A stretch of DNA of 64,000 bases from Streptosporangium saharense (GCF_014203715.1 NZ_JACHJP010000002.1:248001-312000), one strand, 5' to 3'. Shown: positions 46,124 to 55,717, counted from the first letter of the stretch. A program made the numbers and translations. Notes: a model not told the origin generated them from the letters alone.

Positions 46124-46237
46124 ATGCGGCGAGTCTTCGAAACATCTCAGCCCCTTTTCCGGACGAGAGCTTTCGAGGACTTCTCCACCCATGCCCACCG
46201 TGAACATCGGTCTTCTCGCCCACGTGGACGCCGGTAA
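46124..46237 (+). CDS. Leader ORF overlapping the ribosome-protection gene (37 codons)
   Basis: ATG 46124 follows CGGGGAGAAAGCA, a better ribosome-binding site than that of the main gene. The ORF encodes MRRVFETSQPLFRTRAFEDF and a basic tail, ends at TAA 46235-46237 and overlaps the main start (46191) out of frame by 47 bp. An 11-bp stem inside it covers the main Shine-Dalgarno. This is the layout of a translational attenuator sensing slow ribosomes; the regulation is inferred. Confidence 0.55.
   Translation: MRRVFETSQPLFRTRAFEDFSTHAHREHRSSRPRGRR
46132..46181 (+). promoter_or_regulatory. Hairpin sequestering the ribosome-protection gene RBS
   Basis: AGTCTTCGAAA (46132-46142) pairs with TTTCGAGGACT (46171-46181): 11 pairs including one G-U, with a 28-nt loop. 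The main GAGG (46175-46178) is in the 3' arm. A ribosome stalled within the first codons of the leader ORF would disrupt the 5' arm. Confidence 0.6.
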
Positions 46238-48140
46238 GACCAGCCTGACCGAACGTCTCCTCTTCGACACCGGCGCCATCGGGCGTCTGGGCAGCGTCGA
46301 CGCGGGAAGCACCCAGACCGACACCGGCGACATCGAACGCAGCCGAGGCATCACCATCCGTTCCGCGGTCGCCCCGTTCCAGACCGGTGACCTGCAGGTC
46401 AACCTGATCGACACGCCGGGACACGCGGACTTCGTCGCCGAGGTCGAGCGCGCGCTCGGCGTGCTCGACGGCGCCGTGCTGCTGCTGTCGGCCGTCGAGG
46501 GCGTGCAGGCGCACACCCGGGTCCTGATGCGGATCCTGCGCGGCCTGCGGCTGCCCACCCTGATCTTCGTCAACAAGATCGACCGCTCCGGCGCCCGCCC
46601 GCCGGAGGTGCTCGACCGGATGCGCCGCACGCTGTGGCCGTACCTGCTGCCCATGGGCTCGGTCGAGGACGCCGGAACGGCGGACGCGCGCGTGACACCC
46701 CTGCCGCCGCACGACGCGCGGGCCGCCGAGATCCTCGCCGAGCACGACGACGCGCTCCTCGAAGACCTCGTCGTGGGCAGGACGCCGGGGGCGGCGCGGC
46801 TTGAGGCGGCGGTGGCCACGCAGACCGCCGCGGCCGTACTGCACCCGGTGTTCTACGGCTCCGCCCTGGGCGGCCAGGGAGTCGGCGACCTCATCGAGGG
46901 AATCCGCCGCTACCTCCCGGTCCCACCCACCGGCGACGGCCAGGTCCGGGGGACGGTCTTCGCGATCGAACCGGGCCCCGCCGGGGAGCGGGTCGCCTAC
47001 CTGCGGCTGCGCTCCGGTGAGCTGCGCGCCCGCGAGCGCGTCACCTACCGCCGCCACGAACCCGGTGGCGGTACGGCGCAGCGCACCGAGCAGATCACCG
47101 CCCTGCGGGTCGTCACCCCGGGCCCGGCCACCGGCAAGCCCCTCATGGCGGGCGACATCGCCAGGGTGCGCGGTCTGTCCGGTGTCCGCGTCGGCGACCG
47201 GATCGGCCCGCTGCCGCCCGAGTCCGCCGCCTGTTTCCCGCCGCCGAGCCTGGAGACGCTCGTGCGTCCGACGCCGCGGCGGGACGCGGCCCGGCTGCGC
47301 GCCGCGCTCGTGCGCCTGGCCGACGAGGACCCGCTGATCCAGGCGCGCGTCACCCAGGACGGGGCGACCTCGCTGCTGCTGTACGGGGAGGTGCAGAAGG
47401 AGGTCATCGCGGCGCGGCTGGAGCGCGAGTTCGGCGTCGTAGCCGTCTTCGAACCTTCGACCCCGGTCTACACGGAGCGGCCCGCCGGGACGGGGGCGGC
47501 CTTCGAGCTGATGAACCACCGGCGTGGGGTGCCCGACTTCTGGGCGACGGTCGGCCTGCGGGTCGAGCCGGGCACGCCCGGCTCCGGCGTGTCCTTCCTG
47601 CGCGAGGTCGAACTGGGCGCCCTTCCCGCCGCCTTCGACCGGGCGATCGAGGAGAGCGTCCACGAGACCCTGGGCCAGGGCCTGTACGGCTGGCCGGTGA
47701 CCGACTGCGCCGTCACCCTGACCCACAGTGGCTTCGGCGGCCCGGTCAGCACGGCGGCCGACTTCCGCGGCCTGACCCCGCTGGTCCTCATGGACGCGCT
47801 GCGGCTGGCCGGGACCCACGTGTACGAGCCGTGTCACTCCTTCGAACTGGAGATCCCCGCCGAGACGCTCGGCCCCGTCGGCGCGCGACTGGCCGCGCTC
47901 GGCGCGCGCCTGCACGGCTCGGCCTCCCGGGGTACGGCCTGGCTGGTGGAGGGGGAGATCCCGGCCGGGGCCGTCCACGCGTTCCAGCGGGAACTGCCCG
48001 GCCTCTCACACGGCGAGGGAGCGTGGTGGTCGACCCCCTCGGGGGACCGCCCGGTGGGCGGGGTGCCGCCCACGCGTGAACGCACCGACGGCAACCCCCT
48101 CGACCGGGAGGCCTACCTGCGCCACCTCGCCGCCAGGTGA
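46191..48140 (+). CDS. Ribosome-protection GTPase, OtrA/Tet(M) type
   Basis: A 649-residue EF-G-like GTPase that should remove tetracycline-type drugs from the ribosome. G motifs: AHVDAGKTS (G1, residues 10-18), RGITIRSA (G2), DTPGHADF (G3) and FVNKIDRSG (G4). Domain II (VRGTVFAIEPG), domain III, domain IV (VYTERPAGTGAAFELM and DFWATVGLRVEPG) and a domain V end follow. Length is right for the Tet(M)/OtrA family (about 640). The ATG has GAGG 12 bases away, weak and inside a hairpin. A related housekeeping-like paralogue with altered drug range is possible. Confidence 0.88.
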   Translation: MPTVNIGLLAHVDAGKTSLTERLLFDTGAIGRLGSVDAGSTQTDTGDIERSRGITIRSAVAPFQTGDLQVNLIDTPGHADFVAEVERALGVLDGAVLLLSAVEGVQAHTRVLMRILRGLRLPTLIFVNKIDRSGARPPEVLDRMRRTLWPYLLPMGSVEDAGTADARVTPLPPHDARAAEILAEHDDALLEDLVVGRTPGAARLEAAVATQTAAAVLHPVFYGSALGGQGVGDLIEGIRRYLPVPPTGDGQVRGTVFAIEPGPAGERVAYLRLRSGELRARERVTYRRHEPGGGTAQRTEQITALRVVTPGPATGKPLMAGDIARVRGLSGVRVGDRIGPLPPESAACFPPPSLETLVRPTPRRDAARLRAALVRLADEDPLIQARVTQDGATSLLLYGEVQKEVIAARLEREFGVVAVFEPSTPVYTERPAGTGAAFELMNHRRGVPDFWATVGLRVEPGTPGSGVSFLREVELGALPAAFDRAIEESVHETLGQGLYGWPVTDCAVTLTHSGFGGPVSTAADFRGLTPLVLMDALRLAGTHVYEPCHSFELEIPAETLGPVGARLAALGARLHGSASRGTAWLVEGEIPAGAVHAFQRELPGLSHGEGAWWSTPSGDRPVGGVPPTRERTDGNPLDREAYLRHLAAR

Positions 48141-48150
48141 ACCGGGCACA

Positions 48151-48170
48151 CCCCCGCCCGCGGGCGGGGG
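48151..48170. terminator. GC-only palindrome after the GTPase gene
   Basis: A perfect 20-bp palindrome of C5GC3 type spans 48151-48170, ten bases after the stop. It can terminate the GTPase mRNA and may also lie at the upstream edge of the merR promoter (TAGTCT at 48171). Confidence 0.6.
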
Positions 48171-48223
48171 TAGTCTCTGACTCGCCGAGACCGGCTGGCC
48201 GTGTGGTTGTGAAGGTGGGACAC

Positions 48224-48607
48224 ATGCGGATCGGAGAGCTGTCGGAGCGCACCGGCACCCCCCGCAGGCTGCTGCGCTACTACGAGGAGCAGGGGCTGCT
48301 CCTGCCCGAGCGCCACCCCAACGGCTACCGGGTCTACGACGAGCGCCTCGTGGACCGGGTCATGCAGATCAGGGGCCTGCTCGACGCCGGGCTGCCGACC
48401 CGGATCATCCGGCAGATCCTGCCCTGCCTGGACAAGCCCAGGGTCATCCACTGCGCGGACACGACCCCGGACATGATCGCTACCCTGGAGCACGAGCGCG
48501 ACCGGATGACCGAGCGCATCCAGTCGCTGGTCCGCAACCGGGACGCCATCGCCGACTACCTCGACGCGGTACGCCTCACCCAGGACGAGGCCACCACGCG
48601 AGGGTGA
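48224..48607 (+). CDS. MerR-family regulator
   Basis: A 127-residue MerR protein beginning MRIGELSERTGTPRRLLRYY (winged helix), with EEQGLLLPERHPNGYRVYDE and a coiled coil (LEHERDRMTERIQSLVRNR). A short middle segment has CLDKPRVIHCADTTPDM, with two Cys and a His that might bind a ligand or metal. A GAAGGTGGG precedes the ATG. No divergent target is adjacent; the upstream GTPase gene is on the same strand. Confidence 0.87.
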   Translation: MRIGELSERTGTPRRLLRYYEEQGLLLPERHPNGYRVYDERLVDRVMQIRGLLDAGLPTRIIRQILPCLDKPRVIHCADTTPDMIATLEHERDRMTERIQSLVRNRDAIADYLDAVRLTQDEATTRG

Positions 48608-48788
48608 GCCGGTCGTCAGACGCGCCGCACGAGGAGGTCGGGGTCGGCCTCGACGCTGACGTCCGCGCGGACGGGCAGGCATTACGCTGCGGCGCCGAGG
48701 AGCCCGTGCGCGGTCGCGAACCCGAACTTCACAGGCCTTCCTGTAGGCCCGGAACTCCTACAGCTCCGGCCAGCCGCCACTCGGTTGA

Positions 48789-49730
48789 TCAGTGAGTACG
48801 GCGACGGGGTGCCAGGGCATCGGTGACCTTGGCGATCGCTTCGGCTCCGGGTTTGACGTAGCGCATGGCGGTGCGGGGGTTCTTGTGGCGAGTCTTGCCC
48901 ATGATGAGCTGTAGCGGGACTTCGGCTTCGCCGAGGTGGGTGGCGGCGGAGTGGCGCAGCTGGTGCAGGTCGAGGCCGGCGTGCTTGTCCAGCAGGACGC
49001 GGGCGCGGTCGTAGCCGAGGCGGGCGCGGCCGGTGTGCGGGCAGATGTCGGCGGCCGCCGGGCGGCGGGCGGGGACGGGGCGCCGTTCGGACAGGAAGAG
49101 CGGGCCATGGGTGCGCGTGCTGCCGTCCGGGAGTCGGAGCAGACGGGGCAGCAGGTGAGCGGTACCGCTGTCCCAGTACACCCATTCGATGGCGCCGCCC
49201 TTGGACCGGACGGGTGCGCGGCGGTGCTCCAGGTCGAGGTCCTCGACGTTCAACGCAAGGATCTCCGCGGCTCTGGCCGCCGTTTCATAGAGCATGCGCC
49301 AGAGCGCCCGCTCCCGGAGCGGGATGTCACGGCGCGAAAGCAGCCGGTGGATGGTCGTCTTGGCCACCGCGCGGGTCTCGTCAGCGCTTTCCTTGCGGCG
49401 TTCGGCGTCGGCCGGGACTGACGGGGCTGCCCAGTGCTTCTTGGTCTGGCACCAGATCAGCCATGAGGTGACGGCGGCGCGGTTGCGGTTCCAGGTCGCC
49501 GGCGCGCATCGGCCCCACTGCTCGGCGAGCGCGGCGCCGATCTCGGTGTCGGCGACTTCGGCGAGCGGCCGGTCACGGCCGATGAGGGCGATGACGCGGT
49601 CGATGGCCGAGGCGTAGGCGCGGTGGGTGTTGGGGTTGGCCGTGCGCGAGGTGGCGAGGAAGGCGTCGGCGGCCGCGGCGAGGGTGACGTGCCCGCCGCG
49701 AAGGGCGGCGATCTTCGGCGCGGCGCTCAT
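48789..49730 (-). CDS. Tyrosine recombinase (phage-type integrase)
   Basis: A 313-residue recombinase. A SAM-like core-binding N-domain (LAAAADAFLATSRTANPNTH) precedes the catalytic domain. Catalytic residues fit the family order: Arg in ETAARAAEILALNVEDLDL, HxxR in DLHQLRHSAATHLGE, His in GKTRHKNPRTAMRY and the nucleophile Tyr in that same phrase. It has no ribosome-binding site of note (GGCGGGCGGC). A 43-bp palindrome lies 103 bp upstream of its start, and a broken Tn3-family transposase is 3 kb away, as in elements that use tyrosine recombinases for resolution. Confidence 0.88.
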   Translation of the reverse strand: MSAAPKIAALRGGHVTLAAAADAFLATSRTANPNTHRAYASAIDRVIALIGRDRPLAEVADTEIGAALAEQWGRCAPATWNRNRAAVTSWLIWCQTKKHWAAPSVPADAERRKESADETRAVAKTTIHRLLSRRDIPLRERALWRMLYETAARAAEILALNVEDLDLEHRRAPVRSKGGAIEWVYWDSGTAHLLPRLLRLPDGSTRTHGPLFLSERRPVPARRPAAADICPHTGRARLGYDRARVLLDKHAGLDLHQLRHSAATHLGEAEVPLQLIMGKTRHKNPRTAMRYVKPGAEAIAKVTDALAPRRRTH

Positions 49731-50050
49731 GCCGCCCGCCAGGCGAAGCCTTCGGTGATGTACTGGATAACGTGCCGGAGTCGCGCACCGCCCCGGCGAG
49801 ACGTTCTCCAGGTCGTCGCGCCGCCGTGGTCGCTCATGTACGTGATAATAGATCATTATCACGTACATGAGCGGTCGTCGGCAGCACCGAGGAACTGGGT
49901 ATGAAGGTCGTGTCGGGTGGCGCGGCAGGCTGGCGGGGCTCGCTGTCAACTGATCGCTGCCAAGACGCGGCACCCCTCGGCCGCACCATGGGTGCGACTT
50001 GGGTACCTTGGTCGGTCGCCTCGGGCGTCTGGGCCCGAAGCGCCGTCGAA
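49731..50050. other. 320-bp gap with a large palindrome and no gene
   Basis: Between the recombinase and the AraC gene no frame looks coding. The main content is the palindrome at 49833-49875. GC content is lower in that spot than in the surroundings. Confidence 0.6.
49833..49875. repeat. 43-bp palindrome, candidate recombination core
   Basis: Perfect 19-bp arms (49833-49851 and 49857-49875; inner part ATGTACGTGATAAT and complement) flank AGATC. The AT-rich inner arms with a 5-bp centre resemble tyrosine-recombinase core sites, and the recombinase gene starts 103 bp away. It could instead be a transcription terminator, but no U-tract follows. Confidence 0.6.
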
Positions 50051-50986
50051 TCAGCGAAGCTGAAGTGAACGGTTTCGGCGCCGGTAGGCGCCGGGGGCCG
50101 CTCCGTGCGTTCGTTTGAAGGCGTTGGAGAACGCGAACTCCGAGGTGTAGCCGACCCTTTGGGCAACGGTTCCGAGGGGGGCATCCGAGTTGCGTAGCAT
50201 CTGCGCCGCTACGCCCATTCGCGACCACGTGAGGTAGGTGAGTGGCGGCTGGCCGACGAGGGCTGTGAACCGGCGGGCGAATGCGGCGCGCGACAGTCCC
50301 GCTTCCGCGCCGAGGCCTTCGACGGTCCATTGCCGCTCTGGGTTGTGGTGGATCCTGCACAACACCGTGCTGATCGCCGGGTCGTTCAATGCCGGGCCCC
50401 AGCCGGGCCCTGTGCCGTGATCCTGGTACCAGGCACGCAGGATGTACAGCAGTAGCGTTTCGAGGAGAGCGGAAAGGACGCCGTCCGATCCGATGCTCGG
50501 GTGCCGGATTTCCTCGCTGATCTGGCCGATGGCGGTGCGCAGCGGAGGGTGTTGCCCGAGGTGGGCAGGCAGGTGGATGATCTCGGGGAGGTCGTTCACC
50601 ACGGGATGGCACTGCCTCTGATCAATCGGATAGGTGCCGCTGAGCAGCACGGTCGAGGGCGGGGTGCCGTCCGTCCGGCCGGGGCCGGTGGTTCGCCGGA
50701 GCTGGAACTCGTCGTCCGGCGGGCACTCGACCTCGACGGGCGGGGTGCCAGGGTCGTCGGCCATCGCGTGCCCGCGCCCGTGCGGCAGCAACACGACATC
50801 CCCCACGCCGAGGGCGATCGCGTCGCCGGCCGTGGGCATCAGGTGGCAGGAGCCCTGTAGGACGACGTGAAACCCGGCACCAGGGCTCGGCGGGTAGAGC
50901 TGTCCCCACGGCAGGTGGCATTCGATGCGGCGATAACGCGGCCGTCCGGTGCGCATGGCTGCGAGTACCTGACTGAGCACATCCAT
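50051..50986 (-). CDS. AraC-family regulator with cupin domain
   Basis: The 311-residue regulator has an N-terminal AraC-binding-like cupin (FHVVLQGSCHLMPTAGDAIA, VVLLPHGRGHAMADD) and a C-terminal double helix-turn-helix (WTVEGLGAEAGLSRAAFARR; VAQRVGYTSEFAFSNAFKRT). This is the cupin_6 AraC group next to reductase or dehydrogenase genes. It is divergent from an FMN reductase 162 bp away and probably controls it. Confidence 0.9.
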   Translation of the reverse strand: MDVLSQVLAAMRTGRPRYRRIECHLPWGQLYPPSPGAGFHVVLQGSCHLMPTAGDAIALGVGDVVLLPHGRGHAMADDPGTPPVEVECPPDDEFQLRRTTGPGRTDGTPPSTVLLSGTYPIDQRQCHPVVNDLPEIIHLPAHLGQHPPLRTAIGQISEEIRHPSIGSDGVLSALLETLLLYILRAWYQDHGTGPGWGPALNDPAISTVLCRIHHNPERQWTVEGLGAEAGLSRAAFARRFTALVGQPPLTYLTWSRMGVAAQMLRNSDAPLGTVAQRVGYTSEFAFSNAFKRTHGAAPGAYRRRNRSLQLR

Positions 50987-51148
50987 GCCGTCAGCGTAAC
51001 GTCAGTCTCTCCCATGCCGCGAAGGAGAGACGCTGACGCATAACCAGGAGGGTTTCAAGCATGGTTCATCTCGCGCCATCGCCGTACCGTCGTTGCCTGT
51101 GACGACGGACGGTGTCCGTCCTATGGAGAGAGATGAGAGCGATCACGC

Positions 51149-51709
51149 ATGATCAAGGTGGGAATCATCATCGCGAGCACCCGTCCAGGGCGAGTCGGCG
51201 ACACCGTGGCCCGCTGGGTACACGATGCCGCGGTCACGCATGGCGGCGCGGAGTTCGAACTGGTGGACCTCAAGGACGTCGGCCTGCCCCATCTGGACGA
51301 GCCGGTGCCGGCGCTGATGCAGCAGTACAGTCAGCCGCACACGCAACGATGGGCCGCGACGGTGGCGTCGTTCGACGCGTATGTGTTCGTCACGCCCGAG
51401 TACAACCGCACGTTCCCGGGCGCGCTGAAGAGCGCGATCGACTTCGTGTACGCGGAGTGGAACAACAAGGCGGCCGGATTCGTCAGCTACGGCATCAATG
51501 GAGGAGTCCTCGCCGTCGAGCACCTGCGTAATGTGATGGGCGCCCTCGGGATCGCCGCCGTGAGTGACCAGGTCGCTCTCTCGCTCCACCACGACTTCGT
51601 TGACTTCACCGCCTTCAAGCCCCAAGCCCATCAGGAAGATGCGGTCACCGACATGCTGGACGCGGTCATCGCCTGGGGCGGCGCGTTGAAGCCGTTGCGC
51701 AACGATTGA
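51149..51709 (+). CDS. NADPH-dependent FMN reductase
   Basis: A 186-residue flavodoxin-fold reductase: IIIASTRPGRVGDTVARWV for the FMN phosphate loop and VFVTPEYNRTFPGALKSAID for the isoalloxazine loop. It should use NADPH to reduce FMN, quinones or azo compounds. The ATG 51149 has only a poor GAG upstream. It is divergent from the AraC regulator, its likely controller, and lies in the segment flanked by recombinase and transposase. Confidence 0.9.
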   Translation: MIKVGIIIASTRPGRVGDTVARWVHDAAVTHGGAEFELVDLKDVGLPHLDEPVPALMQQYSQPHTQRWAATVASFDAYVFVTPEYNRTFPGALKSAIDFVYAEWNNKAAGFVSYGINGGVLAVEHLRNVMGALGIAAVSDQVALSLHHDFVDFTAFKPQAHQEDAVTDMLDAVIAWGGALKPLRND

Positions 51710-51788
51710 TCACCACCAGCGGGGCCACGCCAACGTCCTCCCGAAGCCACCGGCCGGACCCTCAAGAGCCGCGGCCACGGACAATCTC

Positions 51789-51818
51789 GGGGCTGACACG
51801 TACGTTCGATCAGTTCCC
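51789..51818 (+). repeat. Candidate left terminal repeat of the Tn3-like element
   Basis: GGGGCTGACACG... with ATCAGTTCC at 51809-51817 aligns at 18 of 30 places with the leftward strand of 55850-55821, which also starts GGG and keeps ATCAGTTCC at the same offset. GGGG-start ends are typical for Tn3. The match is degenerate. Confidence 0.25.
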
Positions 51819-51933
51819 ATGACCCTCAGCGGCCACTACCAGGCCGGGCGTGAGGCGGCGTGGTTGCTTGCGCATATGCCTGCCTCTACGGAGATCGACT
51901 GGGGGCTGGCACACGACGATAGGGAGCAGCGCA

Positions 51934-52647
51934 GTGACCAAACTGGGCGAATTGCACGAATTCTGCTGGATGGACCTCAAAACATACGACATCGCCGGCA
52001 CTGCCACCTTCTTCTCCGCAGTACTGAACTGGCGGTTCGAGGTGGATGAGGATGACTGGCGCCGCACGACTAAGATCACAGTTGATGGGCACCAGATCGG
52101 AACGGTCAGTGATCTGGCCAACCCGATCTACCCGCCCGGAACTCCGGCGCACATCGCGTACTACATCAGGGTTGATGACGTCGACCATCGCGTGGAAGTT
52201 GCGACGTTGAACGGTGCGCAGCTCGTCCTCGCCCCCTTCGATGCCGGCGGTCAAGGCCGGGTGGCGACGCTGATCGACCCGGCCGGCGCGGTGTTCTCCC
52301 TGTGGCAGGCCGACCGGTTCAGCGGCTGGCGGGTCCCTCCGAACACGGCATACGCGCCGCAGCGGATGGTTCTGACAGGTGATCGCCCTCGCCAAGCTGA
52401 GGACTTCTATCGTCGGGTGCTCGGCACCGGTTTCAGGTGCTGCGATTTTCTCACCGCGGCGAGCGTATCCGGTGGTGGCGCTCCCCAGTGGGAGCTCGCG
52501 ATCGGCGCCACGGACCTGCAGAAGGTCGCCGCACGGGTGCTCGATCGTGGAGGCATGTACGCCTGGTCCGAGCACGCGGAGCGACCAAGTCTGTGCCTGA
52601 GCAGCCCGCACGGGCTGACCTTGCAGATCCTTCGTCTCGACGACTGA
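51934..52647 (+). CDS. Two-domain VOC (glyoxalase-like) protein
   Basis: The 237-residue product has two VOC repeats: GELHEFCWMDLKTYDIAGTA with DPAGAVFSLWQ, and NTAYAPQRMVLTGDRPRQAE with SPHGLTLQILRL. Such proteins bind metal or trap drugs, for example glyoxalase or bleomycin-resistance-like folds. GTG 51934 follows AGGGAG. It may be transposon cargo. No terminator separates it from the FMN reductase, but a 224-bp gap does. Confidence 0.8.
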   Translation: MTKLGELHEFCWMDLKTYDIAGTATFFSAVLNWRFEVDEDDWRRTTKITVDGHQIGTVSDLANPIYPPGTPAHIAYYIRVDDVDHRVEVATLNGAQLVLAPFDAGGQGRVATLIDPAGAVFSLWQADRFSGWRVPPNTAYAPQRMVLTGDRPRQAEDFYRRVLGTGFRCCDFLTAASVSGGGAPQWELAIGATDLQKVAARVLDRGGMYAWSEHAERPSLCLSSPHGLTLQILRLDD

Positions 52648-52731
52648 GCGGCATTGCCGCACCGTCGAGACCGTCGCCCTCGACAACTTCAGCGCAGGCA
52701 TCGCCTTTCCGGTCTCGGCTGTTCGCGCATC

Positions 52732-52753
52732 TCGCGCGCCAAGAGGCGCGCGA
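52732..52753. terminator. Bidirectional hairpin between VOC gene and transposase
   Basis: TCGCGCGCC-aaga-GGCGCGCGA is a perfect 9-bp stem with a tetraloop, in the tail-to-tail gap. Confidence 0.65.
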
Positions 52754-52794
52754 ACCAGCCGATCTGGACGAAAGCCCCGATCCGCCGAACCGGC

Positions 52795-55717
52795 TCACGC
52801 CGCAGTGAGGTCGAGCCGGGTCTCCATATCCAGGCGGAACCGGCCGTAGGGATTCACGTGAGCCCAGAACAGTGGGCTAAGCGCGCGCCGATCTTCCTCT
52901 GTAAGTTTGCCGGCCCACTGCGGATCTCGCAGAACGGCTTGAAGGAGCCGGGTGTTGATGTACACCAATGAGGATTGCAGCAGGTGCAAGGTGAGCATGG
53001 ACACCTCGGCGTGCTCGCGGTCGGCCCCGGTCAGCACGCCTTCGCGCCCGTAGAAGATCTTGTCGTTGGCGCTGTTCCAGTTCTCCACGACCTGCAGGCC
53101 GCTGTTGATCTCCCGGCGCAGGTGCTCGTCGCTGAGATAGTCGCAGGCGAAGATAGTGCGAATTACCCGGCCAAGTTCCTCTAGGGCCAGGTAGACTGGG
53201 TGCTTGGGGCCGTTGCCCTTCATGAAACGGCGCAGCACCTGCTCGGTTTCGGCCGTCCGTAGCCGCAGCGCCGTCGCGTACTTGATCATCTGGTCGTAGT
53301 TGCGGGCGATGAGGTCCCAGTCGATCGGCCGCTTCTTGAGGATCTTGTCCACCTTCGGCCAGGCGGTCTGGAGAGCGTCGGGACTGTACAGCTCGATCGC
53401 GCCAATGTTCTTCATCCGGGGCAGCAGCTTGAAGCCCAGCAATTCGGTGAAGGCGGACCCGATGGTGGTGGCGCCGTGGGTGTCGGTGTAGTTCGCCTCG
53501 ACCTCGGCGTCGGTGCAGTGCCGCAGCAGGCCCTCGATCATCGCCGCGACCTCGGAGGAGGAACACGACTTGAGCTGGGAGTAGATGCACAGGCGGCCCT
53601 TGTCGACGTGCCAGTAGATCATGACGCCCAAACCGCCGTACCGGGCATGGAACTCGGTCATCAGATTGGAGTCCCAGGAGGCGAACCGCTTGGAATCTGA
53701 GGCGGTGCTGGTCGCCTCGCCCCACCACGCAGGATCGCGGACCTCCAGGGTCGCGTTGACCACCGCGACGATCGCCGCCCGCAAGTTCTGGCGGGTGACG
53801 TAGGTCGCGCGCACGTGCCGCAGCGCGGCCTCGTCCTGGCCGTGGTCGCCGGTCGCGGCCATCTGCCGGATCCCCATGTTGGTGCCCAATGCGAACAGCA
53901 CCAGCAGCAGGCGGCGGTTCAGCGTCTGCTTGTCCAGCACCTCGCGGGTGGCCACCGAGGTGAAGGCGTCGGTGAAGTCGGTGAGGAAGGCGGTGTCCTT
54001 GAGAATGTCGAGCAGGTCGATAGTGCCCCACCGGCGCTGAACCTCGGCCTTGAGCTTGCCGAGGTTCCTCGGCTCGGGCAGCTTGTCGAGCTTCGGGACG
54101 CTCACCCACGGCTTGCCGGCCCGGGTTGATCCGCACTCCGCCGGTGCTGCCGGAGATCAGGCCGGTGTTCAGCTTGTCCAAAGCGGTCCGCATCCGCGTC
54201 TTCAGACCGGTGATGAACTCCGCGGCATCCAGCGGTTTGACCAGCGCCGCGTAGTGCACGTCCCGGTTGTCCTCGAAGTCGCCGGGCAGGTCCTCATCGG
54301 GATCACGCCAGCGGCCGGCGCCCTCGACATAGATCTCTCGGCGGCGCAGCGCGTCCTTCAGCGCGATCAGCACGCACAGCTCGTACGGGATCCGCTCCAC
54401 CCGGCCACCGTCGTCAACGACGCCGTCCAGCCACGCCTTGGGCACCACGCCGTCGATCGGCACCGTCTCGGCCGCGGCGTAGTGCCGCTGGTCGGAATCG
54501 ACGCCCGCGTAGCGGGCCAGCAGCTCGATCGCGTCCATCACCGGCCGGTAGGCGGTGTTGTGGCACTTGAACTCCAACGCGGCCAGCAGCGGCGCCAGCA
54601 TCCGCCGGTAGTAGTACGAATAGGAACCCCGTAGCTGGTAGCGGATCCGCTCGGCGACCACGCGCTCGGTCGCCATCAGCTCCTTGGCCAGCGCCCGCAG
54701 CGTCTTCTCCCCACCCGGCACCGCGGGGAAGACCACCTGCCGGACCGTCTCATCGGGCTTGCTCAGCGCGGCGTTCACCATCTTGGTGAAGATGCCGCGC
54801 TTGCCGGGCACCGCGGCCAGCTGCCCGATCAACTCCTTCTCCACCCGCCGCTCGGCGCGCGCGTTGATCCGGTGAATCAATCCGATCAACAGCTCCACTA
54901 GCCCGTCCACCAGCTCGGCCTGCCGCGTCCAGCACAACGCCGCCAGCAGCGTGTAGCGCACCGGCGGCGGGCAGGCCGCGAAGTCGGAGGGATACATCCG
55001 CATCGCCCGGCCCCGCCACGCCGCCACGATCTGATCGGAGATCTCGGCGAACACCGCCTCGCCCAAGCCCAGGGAGCGAGCTGTGGCCAGCTTGCCGATC
55101 TCCACGAGCAGGGTGTCCAGCCCCAGCGGCCCAGGGTCGGCCTTCAATTCGGCCAGCACGTGTGGCCGCCCCAGCAACTCCTCCAGCCGAGGGCACACGG
55201 CCGGCCCGAGCCGCGTCATCACCTGCTCGGCGAAGGCTTCCTCGAAACGGCGGCACCCGGAATTGACGACCCGTTCTACCTGGCCCCTACTCGGCGGTTC
55301 GATGTTGGTACTCCGGCACCGCTCACGCACTGCCTCGGCCAGGCGATCACGTTTCGTCTCGATCGGGCACACCTTGTCGGCCAGCCACTGCGCCAGCCGC
55401 TCCTCATCGTCTTCAGACGCCGGACGGGTGCCGAATCGCTTGCGGATCCGCGCCCGGTGACGCTCGATCGTCCGGCTCCGCCAGGAGTACTTCGCCAGCA
55501 ACTCCGGCTCGACCTCCACCAGCGACGCCACGTACTGCACCGCAGCCGCCGGTATCTCCTCGGGATAGCCGGGAAACCGCCCCTCGATCTCATAGAACTT
55601 CAAGATCAAGGCGAAACCGAGTCTGCCCGCCCCCACCTTCTCCCCGACCAGGTCCCAATCACCCTCGACCAGCGTCCACGCACTGATCAGCTCATCCTCT
55701 TCCCAGTCGGCACGCAC
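52795..55717 (-). pseudogene. tnpA: Tn3-family transposase, frameshifted
   Basis: Together two frames give a near full-length (about 970 residue) Tn3 transposase. The N-terminal part (55717 to about 54120) opens with a DUF4158-type domain (RADWEEDELISAWTLVEGDW) and reads on to [11 protein letters not shown]. There it loses phase in CCCGGGCC at 54118-54125. The catalytic C-part resumes one base over ([11 protein letters not shown]) and ends at 52795. DDE residues are present: Asp in [10 protein letters not shown], Asp in [11 protein letters not shown], and a Glu-rich C-terminal helix. One extra G in the run explains the break; a sequencing error or recent decay are the alternatives. Confidence 0.88.

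Noticed and set aside
48733..48769. Dense short inverted repeats after the recombinase gene as an attachment site
   Set aside because: Several 5-7 bp repeats overlap each other, but no matching copy was found at another place in the window.
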